From positions 1 through 61,222 of the forward strand of contig MVPZ01000228.1 in NCBI GenBank assembly GCA_002067045.1: a stretch of 61,222 nt of DNA, given 5' to 3'. The notes beneath the pieces were generated by a model. The model saw only the letters and a program-made list of their open reading frames with translations. It did no database searches and had not been told where the DNA came from. This stretch comes from Methanomassiliicoccales archaeon PtaB.Bin134 (lineage in GTDB: Archaea > Thermoplasmatota > Thermoplasmata > Methanomassiliicoccales > UBA472). The position numbers were made by a program, and so were the translations under genes. Below, in pieces: positions 1-9,408 of the stretch (position 1 is its first letter; each line of letters opens with the position of its first letter).

Positions 1-849
1 GATGTACGCCCCGTTGAGAGAGGAGCCTGAACCGCCGTTGGACCGGAAATCGTTGGCGATGACCGTGTTGTCATCCGCGAGGTTTAGGGAGACCGCCCAT
101 TGGTGAGAGCCCTCCACGAGATTGCCGTGTATGGTGTTGTTGTCCCCCTGATTTACGTATATCCCGTAGAAGCCGGAGTTCCGTATGGTGTTCTGGAAGA
201 GGTGATTGCCATCCACGACCTCCCCGTAGAGCATGATCCCATGCCTCCCGGACTGTTCGATCATGTTCCCGGCCAGGATCTGATGGTGAGAGCCGGTGGT
301 CAGCTTGATGCCGTCATAATCGACCTCCAGGACGTGGTTGTCCCGCACGGTGATGTTCCCGGTGTTCTGAATGCACACGCCGTAGGTGCATTCGCGAATG
401 AGGTTGTCCGCAATGGTGGCCGTTCCATCCGCGACGTTGTCGATGGCGATGCCCGCCCCGTATCCCTGGGATATCGAATCCGCGGCCATGGCCCCCACCA
501 CCTCGTTCCCGGTGATGAGGAAATGAGCGGTGGTCCCGCTCACCCTTATGCACAGTGGACCTCCCAGGCCGTTCACCGAGAGCCCGGATATGACGTACGG
601 GTCGTTCAATGTGCCCGAACCGGAGGTGGCATTCTCCGACAGGGAAGCGTCACTGGTGATGTTCAGAGGATCGCTCGACTGCAGGAGCAGGGACGAGCTA
701 AGCTGATCATGGACGGACATATGGTCCGATGATCCGGGCGGGCCATCGGCCCCAACCAGTCCCGTGAACGCCGTCGCGATCATCAAGAACACCAAGAACG
801 AGCATACTAGCCTGCGGATTGCACCTTCGCTGAGATCATGAACTGACAT
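1..849 (-). CDS. Secreted right-handed beta-helix (NosD-like) repeat protein, 3' end outside window
   Basis: The minus-strand frame is open from the ATG at 849 to the window edge (283 codons, no stop), so the C-terminus is missing. Residues about 12-35 form a hydrophobic stretch ending near TGLVGADG, typical of a Sec signal peptide. From about residue 70 the protein shows repeating short turns such as NTIRNSGFYGIYVNQGDNN and NHVLEVDYDGIKL, with the N-x-I/V and G-I-x-V periodicity of parallel beta-helix (NosD/CASH) proteins. Such proteins are usually exported and bind or cleave polysaccharide, or act as surface proteins; no specific substrate can be read here. The AT-rich stretch at 880-930 is the likely promoter. 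The family assignment is firm and the function unknown. Confidence 0.8.
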   Translation of the reverse strand, partial: MSVHDLSEGAIRRLVCSFLVFLMIATAFTGLVGADGPPGSSDHMSVHDQLSSSLLLQSSDPLNITSDASLSENATSGSGTLNDPYVISGLSVNGLGGPLCIRVSGTTAHFLITGNEVVGAMAADSISQGYGAGIAIDNVADGTATIADNLIRECTYGVCIQNTGNITVRDNHVLEVDYDGIKLTTGSHHQILAGNMIEQSGRHGIMLYGEVVDGNHLFQNTIRNSGFYGIYVNQGDNNTIHGNLVEGSHQWAVSLNLADDNTVIANDFRSNGGSGSSLNGAYI

Positions 850-1068
850 TTCCAAAACGGCCCCCTGTATCCCCTTTGACCAAATATTCTATTGAAAATT
901 AAATAAATGCCGGTCCAATAAACAGTTATCTGGTGGTTTGTAGGTGAGGATAGACCGCGAACGCAGGAACGCTTTTTTCCGATGCAGGAGCCGGGAAGGA
1001 GCGTGAACCTCAGTACTGACGGGCGCTCGAGCCATGTGCAACCGGGACAGAAGGATTGAGAGAAAAAG

Positions 1069-1143
1069 CGAGCGGGGAGGGATTCGAACCCCCGACCTGC
1101 AGCTTAGGAGGCTGCTGCCATATCCAGACTAGGCCACCCGCCC
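1069..1143 (-). tRNA. tRNA-Arg (anticodon CCT)
   Basis: A complete 75-nt cloverleaf folds on the minus strand. The acceptor GGGCGGG pairs with CCCGCTC (one G-U), the D stem is GCC/GGC, the anticodon stem is GCAGC/GCTGC with loop CTCCTAA, the variable loop is AGGTC, and the T stem with TTCGAAT loop is intact. The anticodon CCT reads AGG, a very common Arg codon in the neighbouring genes. CCA is not encoded. A TATA-like TTTAAATATC lies about 28 nt upstream (1167-1179, minus orientation). Confidence 0.95.
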
Positions 1144-1197
1144 TTGCGCTCCGTTCATTAGAAATAAGATATTTAAAATGTTTCAGCGGAAAGGTGT

Positions 1198-1962
1198 TTA
1201 GAGCTCCTCTGGAGCCTTCTCATCTGCGGGGACTTCCTCGATGGCGGGCTCGGCAGGCTTGTCCTCCTTCTTGAGGTACTCCTCCACCAGCTCGACGGTG
1301 ACCTGGCCGAAGGCCTCGCGGATGTCAGCAACGATCTTGTACTTGGAGAGCAGCCACTTCTGGTCGTACTTGCAGACGTCCGGAAGGTACAGGGTGACCT
1401 TCTCGTCGGCCACAACGGCCCTGAAGCCCTCGGAGGTGCCGTAGTCCATCTCGCATATGGCCATGACCTTGTTCTCATCCCCCTCGACCTTTTCGATGAC
1501 CGTGAACTCGTACTTCAGGTCGGCCCCGGCGAAGCGGCGGTTGAAGTCCACGCGCACCATCCTGTTGGTGATGGCCACCACGGTGCCCACGCGGTTCTTT
1601 ATGTTGATCTCCATGCCGATCTCCGGGCGGACCTCCTGGCGGAAGAACTCGCGCAGGGGCACGTTCTCGACCAGCTTGGGGTCGCGGGCGCCGGCGGCCT
1701 TCTCGGGGGGTATGTCCACGGTGGCCTTGACGCCGACCTCGGCGCCGACCAGGGCCTCGTCCAGGCCAGGGAAGACCCTTCCGCCGCCGACCAGCAGGGG
1801 CAGGGCCTTGTAGGTCAAGTTCTCGTTGAATATACCGGCCTCCTTGGCCTTGTCAGCGTTGGTGGTGTCGAAGACCATGCCGCCCTCGGCGAGATAAGCG
1901 TCGTATTCCACACGGACAATGTCACCCTTGGAGACCTTCGAGGTCGATGATTCCTCTGTCAT
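1198..1962 (-). CDS. FKBP-type peptidyl-prolyl cis-trans isomerase (archaeal SlyD-like)
   Basis: This 254-residue cytosolic protein has the archaeal long-FKBP layout. A FKBP half (VSKGDIVRVEYDAYLAEGG, then VFDTT and the GLDEALVGAEVG segment, about residues 10-90) is followed by an insert-in-flap-like region and a C-terminal beta-rich extension ending in an acidic, Pro/Glu-rich tail. The family isomerises X-Pro bonds and acts as a folding chaperone. The ATG at 1962 was chosen because GGTGA lies 5 nt upstream; an in-frame GTG at 1971 overlaps that SD. TATA-like GATATAAAAAG at about 2010-2020 fits transcription starting near 1988. No signal peptide is seen. Confidence 0.9.
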   Translation of the reverse strand: MTEESSTSKVSKGDIVRVEYDAYLAEGGMVFDTTNADKAKEAGIFNENLTYKALPLLVGGGRVFPGLDEALVGAEVGVKATVDIPPEKAAGARDPKLVENVPLREFFRQEVRPEIGMEINIKNRVGTVVAITNRMVRVDFNRRFAGADLKYEFTVIEKVEGDENKVMAICEMDYGTSEGFRAVVADEKVTLYLPDVCKYDQKWLLSKYKIVADIREAFGQVTVELVEEYLKKEDKPAEPAIEEVPADEKAPEEL

Positions 1963-2206
1963 GAAATTCACCAGTAATCCTAATTAGGCGAACTGGTTGA
2001 TTGATTCCCTCTTTTTATATCTTTCGGCCCTGGATGGCTGCTTCGGACCGTTGTCCATACCTGCCTTCCAGGATGTGTCAACGGGGCGCGTTAAGCCGGT
2101 TCCCGCGCCTTGGTGTCAACGAGAGGTGAGCGGAGGACGGGAGTAGAAACGTGTAAGATAGGCGGCGACGTTCACCGGTCCCGACGACCTGCGGGTATGA
2201 ACGACC

Positions 2207-2869
2207 ATGAAGCTCTGCGACCACCGTCTGCTGCGGAACCGCGCCTCCCCGTGCTACCTGATGCATCTGCACAGCGATGCCTGGTCCAGGTATCTCTACC
2301 ACGGTTCGATCTTCACGGATGACCGGGAGGGGAGGGGGCTGGGGGTCCATCTGCTCTGTGACGAGGCGGTGGCCGAGGTCTGCCCCTTCAGGAACTGGGC
2401 GCCGAAACTGAAGTGCGAACCAGCCAGAAGTTTCTGGATTGAATGTGAGGCCTGCGGGCGGCGGCATCGCCAGGAGCAGGCCCATCAGACCTGCGTGTCC
2501 TGGCACAACTTCATGGCGCTGTTACGGGCGAAGGAGACCCGCAGCTGGAGGGAGGGGGGCACCACCGAGGGGTTCCTTTCCGTGGACCCTTCCTCCGAGC
2601 TATACGCGCCGATACGCAACTGGCTGTGGAGGAGGATAAGGCGGTACATCAAACGCCGGGACGGTTACCGCTGCACCGACTGCGGAGTGGACGTTAAGGG
2701 ACGCCGGACCCCGTACGAGATACATCACATCGTCCCCCGGTCGATGGGTGGAACGGAACATCCCGCCAACCTGAGGACCCTCTGCTCCAAATGCCACCGC
2801 CGGTACACCAGGGAGCTCATGGAGTCCAGTAGCAGGGGTCGCGGCGGCCGGGAAAAAGGGCGGACCTGA
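2207..2869 (+). CDS. HNH endonuclease domain protein
   Basis: The 220-residue protein ends in a clear HNH nuclease fold at about residues 150-200. A Cys156-x2-Cys159 knuckle is followed by IHHIVPRSMGG (His173-His174), Asn188 in the PANL segment, and Cys193-x2-Cys196-His197. The N-terminal 140 residues are cysteine-rich (a CEACG pair at about 80-83 and several single Cys) and unlike any domain I recognise; they may bind zinc or DNA. No restriction-modification, intron or toxin partner is adjacent, so a stand-alone DNA-processing or selfish role is possible but not shown. The start is uncertain because the SD is weak. It converges with the M42 peptidase gene. Confidence 0.8.
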   Translation: MKLCDHRLLRNRASPCYLMHLHSDAWSRYLYHGSIFTDDREGRGLGVHLLCDEAVAEVCPFRNWAPKLKCEPARSFWIECEACGRRHRQEQAHQTCVSWHNFMALLRAKETRSWREGGTTEGFLSVDPSSELYAPIRNWLWRRIRRYIKRRDGYRCTDCGVDVKGRRTPYEIHHIVPRSMGGTEHPANLRTLCSKCHRRYTRELMESSSRGRGGREKGRT

Positions 2870-2894
2870 ACGGATGTTGTCGGGACGATGGACC

Positions 2895-4013
2895 TCAGAT
2901 CTCCGTCAACGAATCCACGGTCCTGCGGTCCAGAGCCTTGACCAGCTCCAAGACGAGCTTGCTACAGGCCTTCATGTCATTCAGGTCGAACACCCCCACA
3001 TGGGAGTGTATATGGCGGGTGGGGACGCCGATGGCGATGGTGGGGACGCCGGTCAGCGAGGTGTGGATGAGGCTCCCATCCGTGCCCCCGCGCACCACGT
3101 AGGCCAGCTGATAAGGTATCTTCTTTCGCTCGCACAGGGATATGACCAGCTCCTTCAGGGGCTGGTTGGGTATCATAGTGCCGTCGTAGACCGTTATGGA
3201 TATCCCCTCCCCCATCCGCGCGGGGGCCTGCAGCGGATCTATCCCCGGGATGTCCCCGGCAATGTCCACGTCCAGAACGATGGCCACGTCGGGGTTGGTG
3301 GACGCGGCCACGGTCCTGGCCCCCCTGGTACCCACCTCCTCCTGCACGGTGGCCGCGGAGATCAGGCGATTGGGGTGCCTGACCTTTCCCTTGTGCAGGG
3401 ACCTCAGGACCTCCACTGCGGAGAAGGCCCCTAAACGGTTGTCGAAGGCCTTGCCGAAGGCCAGGGTCCGCCTTCCCGCGGGCTTGCCGTCCCTGAAGGC
3501 CTGCTTGTCCACGGTGAAGAAGTGGGAGTCGGGGGTGACCGCGTCCCCCATGCGGACGCCCATGGCCACGGCCTCCTCCCGGTTGCAGGCCCCGATGTCG
3601 ATGAACATCTTGTCCTTGGTGATGACCTTCTTGGCCTCCTCCGGCTCCATCAGATGAGGGGGCTTGCAGGCGATCACGCCCTTCCGGCCCCCGTCGCGGG
3701 TATGCACCAGGACCTTCTGGCCCAGCAGGACCTGGTCGAACCATCCGCCCAGCTGGCTGAACGAGAGGTAGCCCTGAGGGTTGATCCCGGTGATGATGAA
3801 GCCGCATTCGTCCACGTGACCGGCGATGAGCACAACCGGACCGTCATCCTGGCCCACCTTCTCGAACATCATGTTGCCCAGCCGGTCCGTGTACACCCTG
3901 TCGCAATAGGGTTCCGCGTATTCTCGCATCAACCGGGAGACCGGGGCCTCGAAACCGGGCGGTCCCGGGGCATCACAGAGCCGTTGCAGGAACTTGAGCG
4001 AATCCTTGTCCAT
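2895..4013 (-). CDS. M42 family metallopeptidase (tetrahedral aminopeptidase type)
   Basis: A 372-residue dinuclear-metal aminopeptidase. The metal and catalytic motifs are in order: AGHVDECGF (His and Asp near residues 66-68), KAFDNRLG (bridging Asp near 191), VQEEVGTRGA (catalytic Glu pair near 225), a VLDVDIAGD Asp, and a C-terminal RHIHSHVGV His. In archaea these form tetrahedral dodecamers (TET) that trim peptides released by the proteasome. The ATG at 4013 has GGTGA 5 nt upstream. A GTG at 4022 behind GGAGAGG is an equally reasonable start and adds three residues. The gene is monocistronic, with a TATA-like CTTTATAC near 4065-4073. Confidence 0.92.
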   Translation of the reverse strand: MDKDSLKFLQRLCDAPGPPGFEAPVSRLMREYAEPYCDRVYTDRLGNMMFEKVGQDDGPVVLIAGHVDECGFIITGINPQGYLSFSQLGGWFDQVLLGQKVLVHTRDGGRKGVIACKPPHLMEPEEAKKVITKDKMFIDIGACNREEAVAMGVRMGDAVTPDSHFFTVDKQAFRDGKPAGRRTLAFGKAFDNRLGAFSAVEVLRSLHKGKVRHPNRLISAATVQEEVGTRGARTVAASTNPDVAIVLDVDIAGDIPGIDPLQAPARMGEGISITVYDGTMIPNQPLKELVISLCERKKIPYQLAYVVRGGTDGSLIHTSLTGVPTIAIGVPTRHIHSHVGVFDLNDMKACSKLVLELVKALDRRTVDSLTEI

Positions 4014-4097
4014 ATGGGTCACCGAGCCTCTCCCCGAGGAGAACGCCTGACAATGGATGCCGTTCGTATAAAGAGGAATTGGAAGCGGTTCATGAGC

Positions 4098-4712
4098 TCA
4101 GGCGTTCCCATTGGGCCTCTCGCCCAGCGGGAAGATCGCCGTCCCAAGCGAGGCGTTGACCACCATGGCCAGGGCGGCGTATATAGCCGACCCGCCGCAC
4201 ACCAGGCCGACGAGCCCCGCGGCTATGGTCACCTCGGGGACCAGGGTGAAATCCCCCAGGGCCAGAGCGAAGAACAGGACCGTGAGCGAGCCGAAGATGA
4301 ACTGCGTCACGCGGTTGCTCCTCCAGGTCCCGAAGAAGAAGAACAGGGTCAGGACCCCCCACATGGCCAGGAAGAAGCCCATGGAGGTCTTGTCCGTAAC
4401 CTCCCCCAGCCCCAGGGTGGGCAGTGTCCATATTCCTATAAGTGTGAGCCAGAACAGTCCGTAGGAGGTGAAGGCGGCAGTGCCGAAGGTGTTGCCCTTC
4501 TTCCACTCCATGACGCCGACGATCAGCTGGGCCAATCCGCCGTAGAATATCCCCAGGGACAGTATCACGCTTCCCAGGGGTATGATGCCGGCATTGTGAA
4601 GGTTGAGCATCACGGTGGTCATGCCGAACCCCAGCAGCCCCAGCGGGGCGGGGTTGGCGGTCAGGTCCATCAGAACTCGTTTCTCTGGCTTATCGTTCAG
4701 ATTCGCGTCCAA
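4098..4712 (-). CDS. Acetate uptake transporter, GPR1/FUN34/YaaH (SatP) family
   Basis: This 204-residue membrane protein carries the family signature NPAPLGLLGFG at about residues 20-30, followed by six hydrophobic segments spanning most of the sequence. YaaH/SatP proteins move acetate or succinate with protons. In a hydrogen-dependent methylotrophic methanogen, acetate import as a carbon source is a sensible role, but that is inference. Its own promoter is likely TTAAATAAAAA at about 4740-4755 in the divergent region shared with tRNA-Thr. Confidence 0.9.
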   Translation of the reverse strand: MDANLNDKPEKRVLMDLTANPAPLGLLGFGMTTVMLNLHNAGIIPLGSVILSLGIFYGGLAQLIVGVMEWKKGNTFGTAAFTSYGLFWLTLIGIWTLPTLGLGEVTDKTSMGFFLAMWGVLTLFFFFGTWRSNRVTQFIFGSLTVLFFALALGDFTLVPEVTIAAGLVGLVCGGSAIYAALAMVVNASLGTAIFPLGERPNGNA

Positions 4713-4830
4713 GGGCGCACCTTCCCCCGAGAAGGATTGTTTTTATTTAATGATTGTTAGGCTGGCCGTTGCTGGACGATGGCCCACCACATAAAAACGA
4801 TTAAATCCAGAACGCCGTTCCAGATGCTAG

Positions 4831-4903
4831 GCCACCATAGCTCAGCTGGTGGAGCGGCTGACTTGTAATCAGCAGGTCGGGAGTTCGAATCTCCCTGGTG
4901 GCT
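4831..4903 (+). tRNA. tRNA-Thr (anticodon TGT)
   Basis: A 73-nt canonical cloverleaf: acceptor GCCACCA/TGGTGGC, D arm GCTC/GAGC, anticodon stem GCTGA/TCAGC with loop CTTGTAA, variable loop AGGTC, T arm GGGAG-TTCGAAT-CTCCC and discriminator T. The anticodon TGT reads ACA. There is no intron and CCA is not encoded. A TATA-like ACATAAAAACG lies about 35 nt upstream. Confidence 0.96.
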
Positions 4904-4967
4904 CTTGTCCTTTTTCCGACCAGGCGAGAATGTATTTATCCCCATCAGAACCATCGATAGGAGCAGG

Positions 4968-6407
4968 GTGTTCCCCATTGAGAAGATAGGCGGGAATAGG
5001 GCGGATGAACCTGACATGAATCGTGAGCTGTTCCATTTCAATAGGGTCAGTGCGTATTACGTGGCCCTTATCTATGCCACGATATCGCTCGCCTACATCC
5101 TCATCTCGGACATTCTGCTAATAGGGTTGAACCCCGATGATTCTGAAAATCTGCTGATCTCCCTGGGCAAGGGCTTTGCCTTCGTGATCCTCACCTCCAT
5201 TCTCCTGTACCTGCTCATCCGCAGGAGCGACCGCAGGCGCCTTCAGCTGCAGAACCGCATCTACGACCTGAACGAGATGATGAACCAGAAGGAGATAGTC
5301 TCCCAGGTGGTCAGGCTGGAGTCCATAGGGCGGCTGGCCGCAGGAATGGCCCATAACCTGAACAACATCATGGCCATCATCGAGGGCAATGCGGACATGA
5401 TCGCCGGGAAGTGCTCCGGGGATGATACTTCCAAGAACCTGCAGGCCATCAGGAACTCCGTGGCCAGGGCCAGGGGGCTATCGGACACCCTCCTGAGCTT
5501 CTCCGAGGGCGGGGAGCCGGTGAAGGAGCTGATCGACCTGGGCAGGTTCGTGGCCGAGGTATCCACAGCCCAACTGGAAGGGTCCAAGGTGAAGCTGTCG
5601 CTGGACATACCCGCGTCCCTGTCCACGGTACTGGCCGATCGGGGGCAGCTTAGGCATGCCTACGAGAACCTGCTGATCAACTCCCTGGAGGTCATGCCCG
5701 GAGGAGGGACGATCTCCATCACCGGCCGCAACGTGCGCCTTGGGGAGAAGGAGGTGGCGGACCTGGTGGCCGGGGAATATAACAGGATAGAGATCCGTGA
5801 CAGTGGCCCAGGCATCCCCGATGAGGTCCTGGAGAGCATTTTCGACCCCTACTTCTCCACCAAAGGACAGAACCGAGGCCTGGGACTGACCCTGGCCCAG
5901 AGCGTGGTCAGGAGGCATGGCGGGGTGGTCCTGGCCGATTCTCCGAGGGGGCAGGGGGCGAGGTTCACTGTTTACCATCCGGTGCATCGTTATGTACCGG
6001 ACCAGAGGGTGGCCATCGAACGCGGGGAAATGCGTACCGGAAGGATCCTCTGGATGGACGACGAACAGGGGATAAGGGAGGTCGGGAAGGAGCTGCTCGA
6101 GCATCTGGGCTACGAGGCGGTGACCGCCAGCGATGGGCAGGAGGCCCTGGATATGTACCGGGAGGCAATGGGGTCCAGGCCCTTCGACGCGGTGGTCCTG
6201 GACCTGGTCGTCCCGAAAGGGATGGGCGGGGCGGAGACCATGGAGAGGCTGCTGGACATGGACCCCAAGGTCAGGGCCGTGGTTTGCAGCGGGTATTCCA
6301 AGGACCCCATAATGGCCAGCCACCTGGAGCACGGTTTCATGGCCGTCCTTCCCAAGCCCTTCCTCATAGGCTCGCTGAAGAAGGTGCTGGATGACATACT
6401 GGAATAG
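4968..6407 (+). CDS. Membrane hybrid histidine kinase with C-terminal receiver domain
   Basis: Two transmembrane helices lie near the N-terminus (about residues 28-55 and 62-86) with almost no extracellular loop. A coiled linker leads to a HisKA-like H-box containing AGMAHNLNN (His near residue 129), then a HATPase domain with DSGPGIPDEV and RGLGLTL boxes, and a CheY-like receiver with WMDDEQG, phospho-acceptor Asp in VVLDLVVP and Lys in LPKPF. It can therefore autophosphorylate and pass phosphate to its own receiver; no DNA-binding output is present. The GTG at 4968 follows AGGAG and sits near the transcription start expected from TTTATC at 4933-4940. The ATG at 5016 is the alternative start. 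The signal sensed is unknown. Confidence 0.85.
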   Translation: MFPIEKIGGNRADEPDMNRELFHFNRVSAYYVALIYATISLAYILISDILLIGLNPDDSENLLISLGKGFAFVILTSILLYLLIRRSDRRRLQLQNRIYDLNEMMNQKEIVSQVVRLESIGRLAAGMAHNLNNIMAIIEGNADMIAGKCSGDDTSKNLQAIRNSVARARGLSDTLLSFSEGGEPVKELIDLGRFVAEVSTAQLEGSKVKLSLDIPASLSTVLADRGQLRHAYENLLINSLEVMPGGGTISITGRNVRLGEKEVADLVAGEYNRIEIRDSGPGIPDEVLESIFDPYFSTKGQNRGLGLTLAQSVVRRHGGVVLADSPRGQGARFTVYHPVHRYVPDQRVAIERGEMRTGRILWMDDEQGIREVGKELLEHLGYEAVTASDGQEALDMYREAMGSRPFDAVVLDLVVPKGMGGAETMERLLDMDPKVRAVVCSGYSKDPIMASHLEHGFMAVLPKPFLIGSLKKVLDDILE

Positions 6408-6475
6408 GCCGCGGCCCGGGTATTCTCCGTTTTGATACCCACGGGACCTTATTATATAAGCAGCTCAGTTGGTTC

Positions 6476-9406
6476 TTGTTGCGAGCGACCTTGTCAGAAC
6501 CTCGGATCAGGATATTGGCAGTCGATGACGAGGCGGACCTCCTCGAGCTGAACAAGCTTTTCCTGGAGCGCTCTGGAGAGCTGGAGGTGCGATGCTGCAC
6601 CTCGGTCAAGGAGGCCCTGGACCTGCTGAACCAGGAACAGTTCGACGCCGTGGTCTCCGACTACCAGATGCCCGAGGCGGACGGCATTTCGTTCCTGAAG
6701 TCCCTGAGGGAGAGCGGGAACGGCATACCTTTCATCCTATTCACCGGAAAGGGCAGGGAGGACGTGGTCATCCAGGCCCTGAACAACGGGGCGGACTTCT
6801 ACCTGCAGAAGGGCGGCTCCCCCACGCCTATGTACGCCGAGCTGGAGCACAAGCTTAGGGTGGCGGTGGACCGGAGAAGGCAGACCCTGGAGCTCCATGA
6901 GAACCGGAACCGCTTCCGTATGGTGCTGGAGAAGCTGCCCATCGGCCTGTGGCTGGCGGACAGGGACGGCAAACTGGTCCTGGGGAACCCGGCCGGCCAG
7001 AGGATCTGGGGAGGACATCCCCGGGTGGGCCAGGACGAGTATGGGGTGTTCAAGGCCTGGAGGCTGCCCCAGAGGGAGCGCATACAGCCGGACGATTGGG
7101 CCCTGGGATACGCGGTCAACGAGGGCCGGGAAACGGACTGGGAGCTGCTGGAGATAGAGGCCTTCGATGGAAGCCGCAAGACCATCTACAACTGGGCCAC
7201 GCCGCTCAAGAACGATGATGACGACATAATTGGTGCGTTCGTCATCAACCAGGAGATCACCAAGGAGGTGGAGGCGCTCAAGGCCCTGGAGGCCAGCGAG
7301 AGGAGGTACCGCACCTACGTCGAGCGGTCCCCCTTCGGCCTGTTCATAGCCGATGGCGCCGGCCAATACCTGGAGGTCAACGAGGCCGCCTGCCGCATCA
7401 CGGGGTACTCCAAGGAGGAGCTGACCTCGATGTCGGTGCTCGACCTGCAGAACGAGGAGACCTTGCCGGAAGCCCGGTCGCATTTCGAGCGGGCGTTGAG
7501 GGATGGCGTATCATCCGGCGAGACCAGGTTCGTGCACAAGAGCGGGGGGATACGCCATTGGTTCGTGGAGGCGGTTGTGCTCTCCCCGGACAGGATCATG
7601 GCCTTCGTCCAGGATGTCACGGGACGCAAGATGCTGGAGGAAACCCTGCTCCTTAAGGACAGGGCCGTGGAATCGGCCACCAGCGGTATCGCCCTCTTCA
7701 CCCTCGACGACCGATTCTCGTACGCCAACGAACGAGCCCTGGAGATCCTGGGGTTGTCGGACCTCTCGGAGATAATTGGGAAGAGCTCCGTCGATTTCCA
7801 TGCTCAGCATTCCCCCCCGACCGAGATGATCGACCAGGTCATGAGGGGCGAGACATGGAAGGGAGAGGTGCCCCTGATCAGGAAGGATGGCCGCCATATA
7901 ATCGTGGACATGTCGGTCCATCTGGTCTCGGGGGAGGGTGGAAGGCCGTTGGCCATTATGTCCTCCATAAACGACATCACGGAGAGGAAGCGCGCCGAGG
8001 AGGAGCTCCGGGAGGCCGAGGCCAAGTACCGGGAGCTGGTGCAGAACAGCAACGACCTGATCTACCGGATTGAGTTCCAGCCGGAGCAGAGGTTCACCTA
8101 CGTAAATCCGGCGTCCACTCGATTGACCGGCTATACGCCGGAGGACCATTACGCCGACCCCATGCTGGCCTTTAAGATCGTGCACCCCGACGATAGACCC
8201 AAGCTGCAACGGATGATCGAAGAGAGGGCGTTCAACGAATCGGTCCAGCTGCGCTGGGTGCGAAAGGACGGTCGAGTGATATGGACGGAACAGCACAACG
8301 TTCCCATCTACGGCGATGAAGGGCAACTGATCCGGATGGAAGGGGTGGCCAGGGACATCACCGAGAGAAGGAACATGGAGGAGGTCCTGAGGCGGAACGA
8401 GGATACGTTCCGTTCCCTCCTCACCCATGCCAGCATGGCCATAGCATTCTTCGGGCTCGATGGTAGGCTACTGTTCCTGAACTCCCTTTCCGCCGAGGTC
8501 CTAGGAGGAGCGCCCCATGAGCTCGTGGGGAAGTCGTTGCCGGAGCTGTTGGGAGAGGAGATCGGCCGGATGTATCTGGAACGGATAGCCCTCGCTGCTG
8601 GATCAGCGGAAATCCGGACCTTTGAGGACCGCGTATCCTTGCCTACGGGGGAACGCTGGTACGTTTCGATCTTCTCCAGGGTGGTCGCCTCGGATGGCAG
8701 CGTGGAAGGGGTGCACGTCATATCCCATGACATAACGGAGCGCAAGGGGATGGAAATGGCCCTGAGATCGGCCAACCACAAGCTGAACCTTCTCTCCAGC
8801 CTGACCAGGCACGAGCTCAGCAATCAGCTGATGGTGCAGATGAGCTCGCTGGCGCTGATGGAGATGGAGCATGACGCATCCAGCCCGCACCTGGAACGGG
8901 CGCTGGAGGCGAGCCGGCGCATCGATTCCATAATCAAGTTCAGCCGGGACTACGAGGACCTGGGGGCCAACGCGCCGAGGTGGCACCGGCTCTCGAACCT
9001 GCTTCGGACGGTCTTCGCGGACCACAAGGGAAGGGCGGATGTCCATATGGACGTCCCTGAGGACCTGGAGATATTCACCGACGACCTGATCAGCAAGGTA
9101 TTCGTGAACCTGGTGGAGAACGCCCTCATGCACGGGGAGCATGTTACCCGGATCCGGTCCTGGACGGAAAAGGACGGGGACGACCTCCTCATATTCCTCT
9201 CCGATGACGGGATCGGCGTGCCGGACGAGCTCAAGGAGAGGATATTCGAGCGCGGTTTCGGCAAGAACACCGGACAGGGGCTGTTCCTGACCAGGGAGGT
9301 CCTGGACCTCACGGGGATGCGCATCGACGAGGTGGGGGAGAGCGGCAAGGGGGCGGTGTTCAGGATCACCGTGCCCCCGAGGAGCTACCGTCTCGCTGAC
9401 AGCTGA
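6476..9406 (+). CDS. Cytosolic response-regulator / multi-PAS / histidine kinase
   Basis: A 976-residue soluble signalling protein. The order is a receiver (about 12-125, Asp in VVSDYQMPEADG, Lys in LQKGGSP), then five PAS/PAC sensor units (about 145-265, 280-385, 395-505, 515-635, 645-760, each closing with a DITERK-like linker), then an H-box with TRHELSNQL (His near 785) and a HATPase domain (VENALMHGEH, DDGIGVPDE, GFGKNTGQGLFL). This layout is common in methanogen PAS kinases that sense redox state or small ligands. It lies 68 nt after the hybrid kinase and may take phosphate from it. TTATATAAG at 6452-6460 is only about 20-25 nt from the TTG starts at 6476, 6479 and 6491, so the mRNA is probably leaderless; which TTG is used is uncertain. 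Confidence 0.88.
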   Translation: MLRATLSEPRIRILAVDDEADLLELNKLFLERSGELEVRCCTSVKEALDLLNQEQFDAVVSDYQMPEADGISFLKSLRESGNGIPFILFTGKGREDVVIQALNNGADFYLQKGGSPTPMYAELEHKLRVAVDRRRQTLELHENRNRFRMVLEKLPIGLWLADRDGKLVLGNPAGQRIWGGHPRVGQDEYGVFKAWRLPQRERIQPDDWALGYAVNEGRETDWELLEIEAFDGSRKTIYNWATPLKNDDDDIIGAFVINQEITKEVEALKALEASERRYRTYVERSPFGLFIADGAGQYLEVNEAACRITGYSKEELTSMSVLDLQNEETLPEARSHFERALRDGVSSGETRFVHKSGGIRHWFVEAVVLSPDRIMAFVQDVTGRKMLEETLLLKDRAVESATSGIALFTLDDRFSYANERALEILGLSDLSEIIGKSSVDFHAQHSPPTEMIDQVMRGETWKGEVPLIRKDGRHIIVDMSVHLVSGEGGRPLAIMSSINDITERKRAEEELREAEAKYRELVQNSNDLIYRIEFQPEQRFTYVNPASTRLTGYTPEDHYADPMLAFKIVHPDDRPKLQRMIEERAFNESVQLRWVRKDGRVIWTEQHNVPIYGDEGQLIRMEGVARDITERRNMEEVLRRNEDTFRSLLTHASMAIAFFGLDGRLLFLNSLSAEVLGGAPHELVGKSLPELLGEEIGRMYLERIALAAGSAEIRTFEDRVSLPTGERWYVSIFSRVVASDGSVEGVHVISHDITERKGMEMALRSANHKLNLLSSLTRHELSNQLMVQMSSLALMEMEHDASSPHLERALEASRRIDSIIKFSRDYEDLGANAPRWHRLSNLLRTVFADHKGRADVHMDVPEDLEIFTDDLISKVFVNLVENALMHGEHVTRIRSWTEKDGDDLLIFLSDDGIGVPDELKERIFERGFGKNTGQGLFLTREVLDLTGMRIDEVGESGKGAVFRITVPPRSYRLADS

Positions 9407-9408
9407 CG

